Source: Xylaria sp. FL1777
Lineage: Eukaryota > Ascomycota > Sordariomycetes > Xylariales > Xylariaceae
DNA: 64,000 bases
Direction: 5' to 3'
Assembly (NCBI GenBank): GCA_022578965.1
Contig: MU400670.1
Location: 1-64,000 of the forward strand
Shown here piece after piece: positions 34,314-44,279 of the stretch. Both the position numbers and the translations under genes were made by a program. The notes below the pieces were generated by a model. It was not told the DNA's origin. It did not search any database and saw nothing but the letters and a program-made list of their open reading frames with translations. Within the stretch, counting starts at the first letter, position 1. The number at the start of each line of letters is the position of its first letter.

Positions 34314-35427
34314 ATGTCTTCTCCCGCGGACACTGTAGCCTTTATCGGTAAGGAACTCACGTATTGAGTGGCAGTGAAGGTGCTAAAAAACATTTATTTA
34401 GGGCTTGGTGTAATGGGATACCCTATGGCAAAAAACCTTCTCTCAGGTTTAGGCCCTGAAAAGACGCTTCTTATATGCGATGTGAACGCAGAAGCACTAG
34501 ACCGTTTCATGAAAGAAGCACACGGCCAAGCCAATGTTGAATTCATTAGTAACGGGTTTCAAGCAACCAAGGTAGCTGTAAGATAGCCCATACGCATTGC
34601 AATATACACACAGTATAATATATTTACTATACAAGGATACGATCATTACTATGCTTCCCGGATCAGACGCTGTCAAATCCGTTTACCTTGACCCGGAGAC
34701 TGGCATTCTTGCTGGCGCCGTCGCAGCAGCAGCTGGATCGGGCTCACCATCGCCCAAACTCATTATGGAATGCGGAACGATAGAAACCGATACTATCCTC
34801 GCTGTTGCGAAAGCTACCCAGGAAGTCAGCACATCCAAACTCGATGGAACTCTCACATTTGTGGATGCGCCAGTCTCAGGAGGTCCTATGGGAGCTGAAG
34901 CCGGCACATTGACCTTCATGGTGGGCTGCCCACCGACTGTCTCAGGCACCATCTTCCCAATCGCGAAGTCATATTTGAAGCACATGGGCAAGGAGAAGGA
35001 GACATTTCTGTGCGGCGATGTCGGGGCTGGCACTGCGTTTAAGGTCATAAACAATTATCTTAGTGCTATCACGTCGCTCGCCGCTTCTGAGGCTCTCAAT
35101 ATAGGGACTAAAGCTGGCCTAGATGTAAAGCTCCTGACTGACGTCATCAACGCTAGTGGTGGACAATGTTGGATTACAAGTCATAGCAACCCGGTACCAG
35201 GAGTTCAGGAGAACGTTCCGAGTAGTAGGGGTTATAATGGTGGGTTCAGGATCGAGCTTTGTGCCAAGGTGTTGGGCATGGGAAGTAGATTAGCGAAGAG
35301 TGTAGGTGCTAGAACTGTTCTAGATCGGCCAACTCTGGAAGCTTTCCAGGAGGCTATGGCAGACGAGAGATATCAGGGGAAGGATGCGAGGGTAGTGTAC
35401 AAGTGGTTAAATGAGAGTGACGGATAG
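34314..35427 (+). CDS. 3-hydroxyisobutyrate dehydrogenase-like beta-hydroxyacid dehydrogenase
   Basis: Three exons: 34314-34347, 34402-34571 and 34636-35427. The introns are 54 and 64 bp, giving 331 residues. The first junction rebuilds the NAD(P)-binding motif GLGVMG (12-17); the second joins NGFQATK to DTIITMLPGS. The substrate-binding block DAPVSGG is at 145-151. The catalytic lysine is K204 in GAGTAFKVINNYL, and NPVPGV occurs near residue 247. These match the HIBADH/6-phosphogluconate-dehydrogenase-like family, which oxidises beta-hydroxyacids to semialdehydes or ketoacids. It could be a valine-pathway enzyme, but position at the end of the 24.7-35.4 kb cluster makes a dedicated catabolic substrate plausible. 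Confidence 0.92.
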
Positions 35428-36449
35428 GATATTGAGGATTAGTGTCAGGAAGATTATCTGTGAATTATTCCTGTCATCCTCCTCGCAAACTAGTAGCACT
35501 CCGTGTCGACAGATATCTAACCTCAGGAGAATTAATGTTCCTCTAATGAACGGGATTGTTCATCTCACCACCGTATTCACAGCCCCTTGTACATTACACC
35601 ATCTAACTCATGAATCATGTTTTAGCGCACTTGACTGGCATTTTAGATCGATTCAGCTCGTCGCATCTCAATCAATAGCATATTACAGGAGACAAACATA
35701 GCCATGCCACAAATCGACTGTGTTTTATTGAAAACGAGATCGAAGCCTCGTTAGACTCGCTACCCTTTATGGGGCCTTCGAAAGTGGACATCTTAAGGGG
35801 CCACGCTTTCTCTACCTAGGTAGGATTAGCACTATCTAAGGTGTAGTCAATACACGAAAATCAATTAACAAATTTCAAGCACGTCTACGAAGCACTGCGA
35901 GCAGCAATAAGAAGCGTCACACTTCGATAATATGGGCATAACATTTGGATCAGTGGCCTCAGGACCAGCGAATAATTCTCTTAGGCACTATGGCTTATTG
36001 CATGCAACTACCTAGGTCTGCAACCTTACACACCATCAGACTCGTATCTCATTCTGAAAGTGCCGCAACTACCGGTATGGCTTTGGATACTGGACGACTC
36101 TATCGTCTCTGTCTTTGCGTCTGCCGAGCAATTAGAAGCATAATCGAGCGACGTAGTCTTCATCCTGACTGCAGAGGAATAGGTACTCGTGCTCGTGTCA
36201 AAGGTACGCAGTATAGTTAGGAGTCCACTAGTCTGTATCCGGATAAGTCGAGACCTTCGGCTGCTTATGTAAAGCAAGCTCCCTAATCTCTTCTTATCGG
36301 CGTACGTCAGCAGAATGGGTGACATTTCACGCGGCGAATTGGTGAGGGGGGAGCGAGTCCTAGATCTCTGAGAGCGGTGAATATATTTTAGCATTGGTTT
36401 CATTTCAGAAGAGAAAAAAATAGAAAGGAAAACTGGGAAATAATTCGTC
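35428..36449. other. Intergenic
   Basis: No supported gene. TACCTAGGTA occurs at 35813-35822 and a related CTACCTAGG at 36007-36015. Short frames at 35411-35701 and 35945-36220 have no recognised features. Confidence 0.5.
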
Positions 36450-38063
36450 ATGGTATCCGACCATAGCCAGAGAAACCATGTGCCTGGGCACACTGAGGAT
36501 GAAGATGTTATCACCACTGAGACGACGCCGCTGCTAGCAGCCTCACCATCGCTTGCTGTGCCAGGAGAAGGACCAGAAGAAACAAAACCACTCCTCTCGT
36601 CGACTTCGACTTCCATATCTTCTGGTCCTACCCAGGGCCATACCCCAACACCGCAAAACACGGGCCAAGATGCCAAACCCTTCCCCAAAGCACAAATCTT
36701 CCTCCTTTGTTACGCGCGCCTGATAGAGCCGGTGGCATTCTTCTCCATCTTCCCGTACATCAACCAGATGGTGCAAGAGAACGGCAATCTAGCAGAGGAG
36801 GACATGGGTTTCTACTCGGGACTCATCGAATCCCTGTTCTCGCTCACGCAGATGCTGGTCATGGTCCTCTGGGGCAGGGCAGCCGACCGTATCGGCCGGA
36901 AACCCGTGCTGGTGTCCTCGCTCTTCGGGGTGGCCGTCTCTACCGCTTTCTTCGGCTTCGCGAAGACCATCCCGCAGATGATCCTCTTTCGGTGCATAGC
37001 GGGCGTGTTCGCCGGCTCCATCGTCACCATCCGCACCATGATCTCCGAACTCTCGACCCGCGAGACTCAGGCTACTGCTTTCTCTTGGTTCGCCGTCGCT
37101 GGAAATATTGGCATTCTTGTCGGCCCGCTCGTCGGTGGTTCCCTTGCTGATCCCGTGAATCAGTATCCTGCTGTGTTTAAACATGTCCCCTTCTTAGAGA
37201 CTTTCCCCTACGCGCTTTCCTCTATCGTCGTCGCTGTCATCGGTCTTACCGCCGTGGTTACTAGTGCCCTGTTCATCGAGGAAACGCTCCATCGCGAGAG
37301 CAACGCCGATGGTGAGATGGCTGCGACACCCCGTGTGCATCCGAACTCTACATGGGATCTCATCAAGGCCCCCGGCGTGGGCATCGTGCTGTATAATTAC
37401 GGGCATGTCATGCTTCTCGCCTTCGCGTACACAGCGGTCGTACCTGTGTACTGGGCTACCAGCGTCGATCTTGGCGGGCTCGGTTTCTCTCCTTTGCAGA
37501 TCTCCCTATTCATGGCCCTCACGGGATTTTCCCAGGCCGTGTGGCTTCTTTTCTTCTTTCCGCCTCTGCAGCACCGTCTTGGCACGAATGGTCTTATGCG
37601 GCTTTGCGGGGCGGCATACCCGTGCTTCATGGGGGTCATGCCACTATTAAATGCGGTTTTACGCCGACATACTAAAGGTGGTGATACTGCGTTCTGGATA
37701 CTGGCGCCTACGTTGTTGTCGATTGGGACGGGGGTTAGTATGGCATTCACCGGGGCGCAGCTTGCACTTAATGATGTCTCGCCTTCCCACGAGACGTTGG
37801 GTATGCTTAATGCCCTTGCGCTGACGCTGACGAGTGGGCTGCGATCATTCTCACCTGCTTTGTTTGCCAGCCTGTTCGCTATCGGGGCTGGGAACCAGTT
37901 CCTCAACGGCTATCTCATCTGGGTTATCTTAGCTATTCTCGCGCTAGGATTTACTGTCTCAACGAGATACCTGCCAGAAACCAGTGAGAAACAGTCTCAA
38001 AACAGAGAAGACAGTTTCGAAGATGATGTAACTGAAGATTCCGACACTACGGCTATAAGTTGA
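36450..38063 (+). CDS. MFS transporter (DHA1/ZIFL-like)
   Basis: An intronless gene of 537 residues. The first 80 residues are a Thr/Ser/Pro/Glu-rich cytosolic tail containing TTPLLA and KPLLS stretches of the dileucine-like kind. Twelve transmembrane segments follow from FLLCYARLIEPVAFFSIFPY. Motif A, GRAADRIGRKPVL, lies at about 141-153, and SWFAVAGNIGILVGPLVGGSLAD is the motif C region. This is the pattern of the drug:H+ antiporter-1 group that includes plant ZIFL and yeast YCR023C-like proteins. Substrate is unknown. A GC-rich coding style with strong third-position C/G bias sets it apart from the catabolic cluster genes and suggests good expression. It is probably not part of that cluster. 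Confidence 0.9.
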   Translation: MVSDHSQRNHVPGHTEDEDVITTETTPLLAASPSLAVPGEGPEETKPLLSSTSTSISSGPTQGHTPTPQNTGQDAKPFPKAQIFLLCYARLIEPVAFFSIFPYINQMVQENGNLAEEDMGFYSGLIESLFSLTQMLVMVLWGRAADRIGRKPVLVSSLFGVAVSTAFFGFAKTIPQMILFRCIAGVFAGSIVTIRTMISELSTRETQATAFSWFAVAGNIGILVGPLVGGSLADPVNQYPAVFKHVPFLETFPYALSSIVVAVIGLTAVVTSALFIEETLHRESNADGEMAATPRVHPNSTWDLIKAPGVGIVLYNYGHVMLLAFAYTAVVPVYWATSVDLGGLGFSPLQISLFMALTGFSQAVWLLFFFPPLQHRLGTNGLMRLCGAAYPCFMGVMPLLNAVLRRHTKGGDTAFWILAPTLLSIGTGVSMAFTGAQLALNDVSPSHETLGMLNALALTLTSGLRSFSPALFASLFAIGAGNQFLNGYLIWVILAILALGFTVSTRYLPETSEKQSQNREDSFEDDVTEDSDTTAIS

Positions 38064-38357
38064 TTAAAGGATCCAAATAGGGGTATAAGGAGTCAGTGTA
38101 TATTCCAGGACTGAAACAAATAGCTGCACGGGCCCTCGATGTATATATGTAGTCCTGAATAATTTAGGAAGATGACTCTACAGCATCATATAGCTGCCCA
38201 ATATTGTGTCATTAGACAGACTAAGTAATTTCTTGTATCATGCATTAAATCTTGAGTTTCCGGTCCTCAGAACGTAGTTGTCAACTATAATCAAAAACAA
38301 GTTTGCGATGCTTTCCTATGCTACAATAATGTGTGTCGTACACCATCATACATAACA

Positions 38358-39962
38358 TTAGTCTCTACTACGATTACTAAGCCAGCGCTTCATCACAAAT
38401 TCGCGGATCTTGTACCCCTTCAACAAAGCTGATAGGTTCGAGGTTTCTGTAGGTGGCGGTATATCCACATATACAAGCACCATAGTTTTCAGAGCATGGC
38501 TCTGGACTCGATTAATCGAATGTAACCATTGCCAGGACCTTCTCGAAGGCTCGTGGCTCTGAGACTTCCAATGAGGATGCGTGTACGCGGGCAGGACAGT
38601 AACGGCGAATTCAGCATGTGTGAAAACAGGTCCACCCATGTACAGAAGCCAATCCACTCCAAATTTGATGCCGGGCCTAGGGACCCAGCCCAATGACCGG
38701 AAATGATGGTAGACGGCGTACTGAACAAGGAACGGGTCATCTGGTCGCAGTGCTGCCGGGGAAGGTGAAAAGCAAGACAGCCGGCGACATAGATCGAATA
38801 AGTCTTGAGTAGTCATAATTTTCTCAGTGGCAGGATCTATCACAGTGAGGGCACCCAGGCTAAAAACGAGATAGAAAGCCTCTTCCAGGGTCAGTTGAAG
38901 ATGCTCTCTATCTACGACGTCTGCCGAAATGGCTGTACTTTCCGCAGTGGCTGGAATAGCCGAAACTTCTGTAAGCGACGTATCTACAGGCTGTGGTAAA
39001 GGCAAAGTTCCAATAGTCTCCTCAGCATTGGGTATCTTGCCATTGGATGATGATTTGAGATGCGGACTCGGAGGGTCGCCGAGCTGAAAAGTCGTCGACT
39101 CCACAGTAGGCGAGAATCGGACACTTTTCCTCCGCTTCGGAGCTGAAGCAACAATTTCCGGCGAAGACCTAACAGGTTTCGTCACAGGGGTCTCTGGAGG
39201 ACTCGGGAGATGACTCCCATTCAACGGTGGGAAGGACATCTCGGCAGTGTCAATGACATGGTCATCATTCACTACTGGCTCATGAGTGGACATAGTATGA
39301 GCGTATGGCATAGTAGGATGTGACAAGTTATTGGCTTTTGCGTGCTCATTAGTAAGCCCACCCAAGGGCGAAAAGTGTAAATCCTGAAGGGAGTTCGGCA
39401 AGGCGAGAAGTTCCTTGGGACCAACTGGCGCGACCCAGGCTTCTTCAAGCCGGATCTTTAGGATGGCTTCCTGTTCTTTCCGCGCACGATCCCACTTCAT
39501 CACCTTTCGCTCTTCGCGCCTCTGCGCAGTGATTAATTCCGAGACCTTCTTCTCGCCCTGGCCGTGCCGACTCTTCTCCCGCTTAAACCAGTTGGGCTCA
39601 CTTCGACTGTAGCTACCTTTACCGAAAAAGCCTTGTTCCCAGAGAGCCCGAATCGACTTCGGGTCTCGGATATGCACGGAACGTGTCTCAGACGACCAGT
39701 AGCCCTGGTGAATGATTGAAGGCTCGGCTGGAGGCGGAGAGAGCACCTGGCTTGTCCATGCCCAAAGCACATGGAAAAGTGACAACGGGTTGTTGGGATA
39801 GAAGCATGGCAGTGGAAAGGTGCGAAGCGGGGCGGGTAGCGCGTAGACCTGGTGAAGGGGGGTCTTCTGCGGTTTAGTCGAAGCCTCGTCCTGTTTATGT
39901 CTGGGTTGTCTCTGAGCTCTAGGTTCAGGCGCGCCAGGCGCATGATTCTTCAGATCTGCCAT
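38358..39962 (-). CDS. SEN2: tRNA-splicing endonuclease catalytic subunit SEN2
   Basis: A single exon of 534 residues starting at the ATG at 39962; the four codons before it begin with GTG and are not needed. The N-terminal region contains TPLHQVYALPAPLRTFPLP and GYWSSETRSVHI...SIRALWEQGFFGKGSYSRSEP, conserved in fungal Sen2. A basic coiled stretch follows, then a long disordered linker (about 190-330). The C-terminal nuclease domain has KFGVDWLLYMGGP with Tyr441, THAEFAV with His449, and SHALKTMVLVYVD with Lys492, the catalytic triad. Within the SEN complex Sen2 cleaves the 5' exon-intron junction of pre-tRNAs. Housekeeping gene, intact. Confidence 0.94.
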   Translation of the reverse strand: MADLKNHAPGAPEPRAQRQPRHKQDEASTKPQKTPLHQVYALPAPLRTFPLPCFYPNNPLSLFHVLWAWTSQVLSPPPAEPSIIHQGYWSSETRSVHIRDPKSIRALWEQGFFGKGSYSRSEPNWFKREKSRHGQGEKKVSELITAQRREERKVMKWDRARKEQEAILKIRLEEAWVAPVGPKELLALPNSLQDLHFSPLGGLTNEHAKANNLSHPTMPYAHTMSTHEPVVNDDHVIDTAEMSFPPLNGSHLPSPPETPVTKPVRSSPEIVASAPKRRKSVRFSPTVESTTFQLGDPPSPHLKSSSNGKIPNAEETIGTLPLPQPVDTSLTEVSAIPATAESTAISADVVDREHLQLTLEEAFYLVFSLGALTVIDPATEKIMTTQDLFDLCRRLSCFSPSPAALRPDDPFLVQYAVYHHFRSLGWVPRPGIKFGVDWLLYMGGPVFTHAEFAVTVLPAYTHPHWKSQSHEPSRRSWQWLHSINRVQSHALKTMVLVYVDIPPPTETSNLSALLKGYKIREFVMKRWLSNRSRD

Positions 39963-41470
39963 GACTGGTATCACTCATTTCGGCACCTTTCAAACCTGTT
40001 AGCGACAAATCGGCCAGATGCCTCGATTCAGGCTTCAACAAAGGGGAGAGGGGGCTGATTGATCGCTCAGATACCGTTGTAGTCTATATTTGGACACTCA
40101 TCGAGAAGAAGAAATCTTGATCCCTAAGTTCCGAATAAAGTCTGTCATCACCGCGATATAATAACCCTCGCCGTACATTGGAATTGCCCAAGTCCCAAGC
40201 AGGCCAGTTGACCTCAATCATCCGCACATTGGCTCCTTGATCGCTATGGAACGGGATTGAAAAAGGAAAACACAAACTTACCGTCTATAGGCAGGAATGA
40301 GGTTGCGCTATTAACCGATGCTCGATCACAGGCCAGAATCATACAACGAAGAGTAGCAACAGATAATGTAAGAATACGGTAGCCTGTTGGTGGCAGGCAG
40401 ACAGCACGGCGCTCACATATTTTCAGCGAGGGAGACGTGACCAGAATGGGTTGTTTGTGCTTTGGCTGGACACGGTCAAGAATAAAGAAAAATAAGAAAA
40501 ATGTTGGTTAGTGGGAGAGAGGACTTCAAGCTCAGGGTCGTCAGGCTTTTTCAGTGGGGACTTTCGGCGTTCGGAGTTTCTTTAATCTTCAGAGGGTTGC
40601 TGCTGTACTTAAGGCACCAGGCACCTTAGTACTGATTAGATTAGCAGCGAGCTGGAGATCCACTAGCCCAATGCTGACTACCTACCTTGGTGCTTATATC
40701 CTCAACCGCCTTGATATCGCTTGGTATTTTTAACTATATTAGGTATGTACAGGTTAACTAACTTAAAGAGATAAAACTTATTTATATGTTAAATAAGTGC
40801 CTTACCTTTCGAATAGGTAGATAAAAACGCTTCGGAAGTCTTTTGCACTCCTCCAGTCTACGTGTAATGCTGAGCACCTCTTCAACTGCCCACAACTCGC
40901 AACGGTTACTCAAATAGACATGATTACCTACCTTACGCATAGGTGCTGTAGGTAAGCAGCCCTCGGTAGGTAAGTCAGTAAGTAAGACTGTATGTAGGTA
41001 ATCGTGGAGTCGTGTGTGGGTCAATCAATGCCTACCGTTAGAAGGTACAACTCGAAAATGACGATTTGCTTTCGAGTTTTTCTTTTCAGCATCCATCTCT
41101 CTCTCTCTCTCTTCCTGTTCCCCCCTCCTCGACTTCTTCCTTCTCGTCTTCGTCTTCGTCTTCGTCTTGCCTTCTCGTCCGAGCACCTACGTTCTGCGCC
41201 TACAGCCTACATGAATTACATTCTTTCGATGCCTCATGAATAAATACCAAACTTCGTAACTAACCTATCGCAATCTATACCCTAACCTACATTGTCAACC
41301 ACACTTTGCCTCTACGTACCCATGTCATTGTCATTCTAGTCCCCTAGTAACAATACCGTGTAAAGTTATCCGTATCAACAACAGCAGCTACAACTTCGTG
41401 TGCCCAGATACGGCTTAATTAACTACACAAACCTGTCCCCCCCTGCTTATGCCTGCACAATGCTTCTCTG
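39963..41470. other. Divergent intergenic region (SEN2 / ceramide glucosyltransferase)
   Basis: No gene is seen in these 1.5 kb. Pyrimidine microsatellites (TC repeat around 41098-41112 and CTTCGT/TCTTCG repeat at 41144-41168) precede the glucosyltransferase. GTAGGTAA and CTTACCTA words recur at 40800-41000. Confidence 0.5.
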
Positions 41471-43199
41471 ATGCACACGATAATCTACCTGCTCGCCTGT
41501 GCTGGCCTGTTCTGGGGCTGTTTTGTTCTCGCCGTTCAAGGTCTAGGCACTTACAAGCTGTAAGCTCACGTCCCGCTGTCCCGTTCGTTTGGTCTCCTCC
41601 TCCTCCTCCTCCTCCTCCTCTTCTTCTTCTTCTTCTTTTGGCACAACATTATCTGACAGAGACGTCTGGCGCCACGACTACAACAGCTTCCGAAACTACT
41701 CCTCAATACCCGAGAAGCCCGTGTCCCCGACTCTATCCAAATCCGAGGTTCCCCATGTCACCGTCATCCGGCCAGCCAAGGGCCTCGAGCCCGGCCTCTA
41801 CGAATGTCTCGCTTCCATCTTTCACCAGACATATCCGCGAGATAAGCTGACCATCTACTTCTGTGTCGAGTCGAAACAAGACCCCGCCTATCCCGTTCTC
41901 TGCCGACTTGTCGCTGAGTTCCCCGACTTCGACACCAATATCTTCGTTGAGGCCGACGATCCGTGCCTCACCGACGAGCAGGCCGCGGCCAACAACATCG
42001 GGCCGAACCCCAAGATCCGGAACGTGAGCAGGGCATATCGAGAGGCCAAGGGCGATATCGTGTGGCCTCTCGACTGCAACGTTTGGATCGCCGAGGATGT
42101 CGCCGGTCGTCTGGTCGACAAGCTATGTGGCTTCCTGCCGAACGGCCGACGGACGACGCCCTTTAAATTCGTCCACCAACTCCCCCTGGTCGTCGACACC
42201 GTGACGTCTACGAGTCACCTCGACACTGAATGCCAAGCCCTCCTCTCGGATGCTTCGGCGACGGGCAATGCGGGCACAGGCGACGTGGGCAAGCCCTCCC
42301 TGCTATCGAGATCGTGGACTCACGGCGGCGGCAGGCTTGAGGAGATGTTCATGGCGACCACGCACGCCAAATTTTATTGCGCCATTAACACCGTTGGCGT
42401 CGCGCCCTGCATCGTCGGCAAGAGCAACATGTTCCGCAAGTCCCATCTCGACCACGCTACCGATCCCTCCCGCAACCCCATCCTCACCGCTACGTCCGCC
42501 GCTCTTCCTAAAGGCATCGACCACTTCTCTTCATACTTGTGCGAAGACCACGTCATCGGCGACCTTCTCTGGCGCACCAAGATCCCCGGCTTCGCAAACC
42601 ACGGCCTCGTCTACGGCGACCTTGCCGTCCAGCCCATTGCCGGCATGTCCGTCCGCGCATTCACCGCACGCAGAGTCCGATGGCTCCGTGCCAGGAAATG
42701 GACAGTCTTGTCCGCGACCCTGGTCGAGCACGGGATTGAGAGTCTCGTCTGCTGCTTCTACCTCTCATTCGGTCTCACGACGGTTCCGTGGGTGTCTGAC
42801 GCGCTCGGCATTCCCCAGACTTGGTCCGCCCTGGCGTGGTGCTGGGTGGTTGGTGTTACGTTGTGGATGCTTGTCGACTGGGTTGTATTCACGAGGCTAC
42901 AAGCCGGACTGAGCATCTCCGTCGATGAGAGCACGCCCGCTTTTGCGCGGGGTGCAAGCCGCGGCGGAGCCGAGAAGCGACTATTTAGCGAGTGGCTGCT
43001 CGCCTGGCTCGGGCGTGAGATCCTTGCGCTGCCTATATGGACATGGGCCGTCTTCCTCGGCACGGGTGTAAATTGGCGCGGTAGACAGTTCCGTGTGCGC
43101 TCGGACATGACGGTTGTAGCTATAGACGAAAATATAAAGGATACAAGTGGGAGAGTCTCCGAGGAGATGAGTGGGATTCGAGGTGGTAAGATAGATTAG
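41471..43199 (+). CDS. gcs: Ceramide glucosyltransferase (GT21)
   Basis: Two exons, 41471-41559 and 41660-43199, across a 100-bp intron, give 542 residues. Exon 1 encodes the N-terminal membrane anchor MHTIIYLLACAGLFWGCFV, missed if one starts at the Ser-rich frame inside the intron. Exon 2 resumes with DVWRHDYNSFRNYSS, then VTVIRPAKGLEPGLYECLAS, the GT2/GT21 start block. Asp residues of the catalytic D1/D2/D3 set lie in KGDIVWPLDCNVWI and LCEDHVIGDLLW. The (Q/R)xxRW motif is R367-R-V-R370-W371. Two to three C-terminal membrane helices follow. The enzyme transfers glucose from UDP-glucose to ceramide on the Golgi/ER membrane, making glucosylceramides needed for hyphal growth. Confidence 0.95.
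41594..41638. repeat. (TCC)n(TTC)n microsatellite inside an intron
   Basis: About nine CTC/TCC units followed by five to six TTC units lie wholly inside intron 1 of the glucosyltransferase gene. They lengthen the polypyrimidine part of the intron. Read as protein they give a false poly-Ser start. Confidence 0.85.
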
Positions 43200-44279
43200 G
43201 TGGCCATGTAACCACTAGACTGGTTTATAATACCCTACTTCTATAGTAGAACAGAAAAGCATAGATTTAAATAGAATAGAAATGGAATACAGCCTGAACA
43301 CCCTAAGAAGGGAAAAGGAAGGAAAGCGTAAAGAGATTGGGGGGAGCTCTAATGTGAAATACAAGAAAAGGGTCGGAATTCCGCATATTGCAACTCGTCT
43401 ACGCCAAAAGTTAAGCCTTGGAATGAATGCACGGGGAGACGTGTTGTCATTAATTGATTAATTCATTTATATTCCCCATGTCCATACCCGAATTCATCTG
43501 TGTGCCCATACCGTGAGTAAGCTCACCAGCTCAATGTGCTTTTCAATTCTACTCACATAGGGCTGAGTATCGTTATGCCTATGATAAAACAGGACTCAAG
43601 TATCCTACCCAAGTTTCACCAAAGCGTTGTAGAAACATTAACAAAGAGGGAGATGGATATACGAATACTCCAACTCCGTAAGTATCAGGTAGGCAGACAT
43701 GTAAAGAATGAGTATTTGTTCCATCCAATGGAAGCGACCTGCATGGACACATTTTATATGTCCATGCGTTTATACTCTCCCATGTGTATAACATACCATG
43801 TATGTACTATTCATATACATATGTATACCAATATCTCAACATCTTGATACTTTGTGTACGAAAGAATTGCTATGCTGTAATAACAGTCCTACATGCCCAT
43901 GCTTACATACCGACCCATGTACTTGGACAATATAAGGTATGGTAGTGGGGTAATGGACAAGACAAGGACCTGGGAGAGTATATAGGTAACGTAAGTAAAT
44001 AGGTAAAGCAAGAAGCAAAACAACAAAAACGAGAAGAAGAGGGGAAAATAAAAAACTATATAGGGTATCGGTGAAACGAGCAATGATAAAATCGCCAAAC
44101 AGGAATTCATACCATGTCCCCATCCATATGAGGCTCCTGTACCGTTTATCCTATACCATAGATATGCAAAGGAAAAAAATATCCCAACGGAAGGAGGATA
44201 TGAGGGAATATGCATGCGTCATCGGTGAGCAAAGTAACATTGCAGTGGATTTTCACCATCGCCACCCTCGATCTACCAT
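43200..44279. other. Intergenic between convergent genes
   Basis: No gene is seen. The region holds the two 3' UTRs and A/T- and TATG/CATA-rich simple sequence around 43740-43840. Confidence 0.5.

Noticed and set aside
36543..37906. Several long antisense frames opposite the DHA1-type transporter
   Set aside because: They are caused by strong third-position G/C bias of the transporter gene and have Arg/His/Glu-rich, non-protein-like composition.
41589..41660. Poly-Ser N-terminus for the ceramide glucosyltransferase
   Set aside because: It is the microsatellite of intron 1 read as protein. The exon at 41471 gives the expected membrane anchor and joins in frame.
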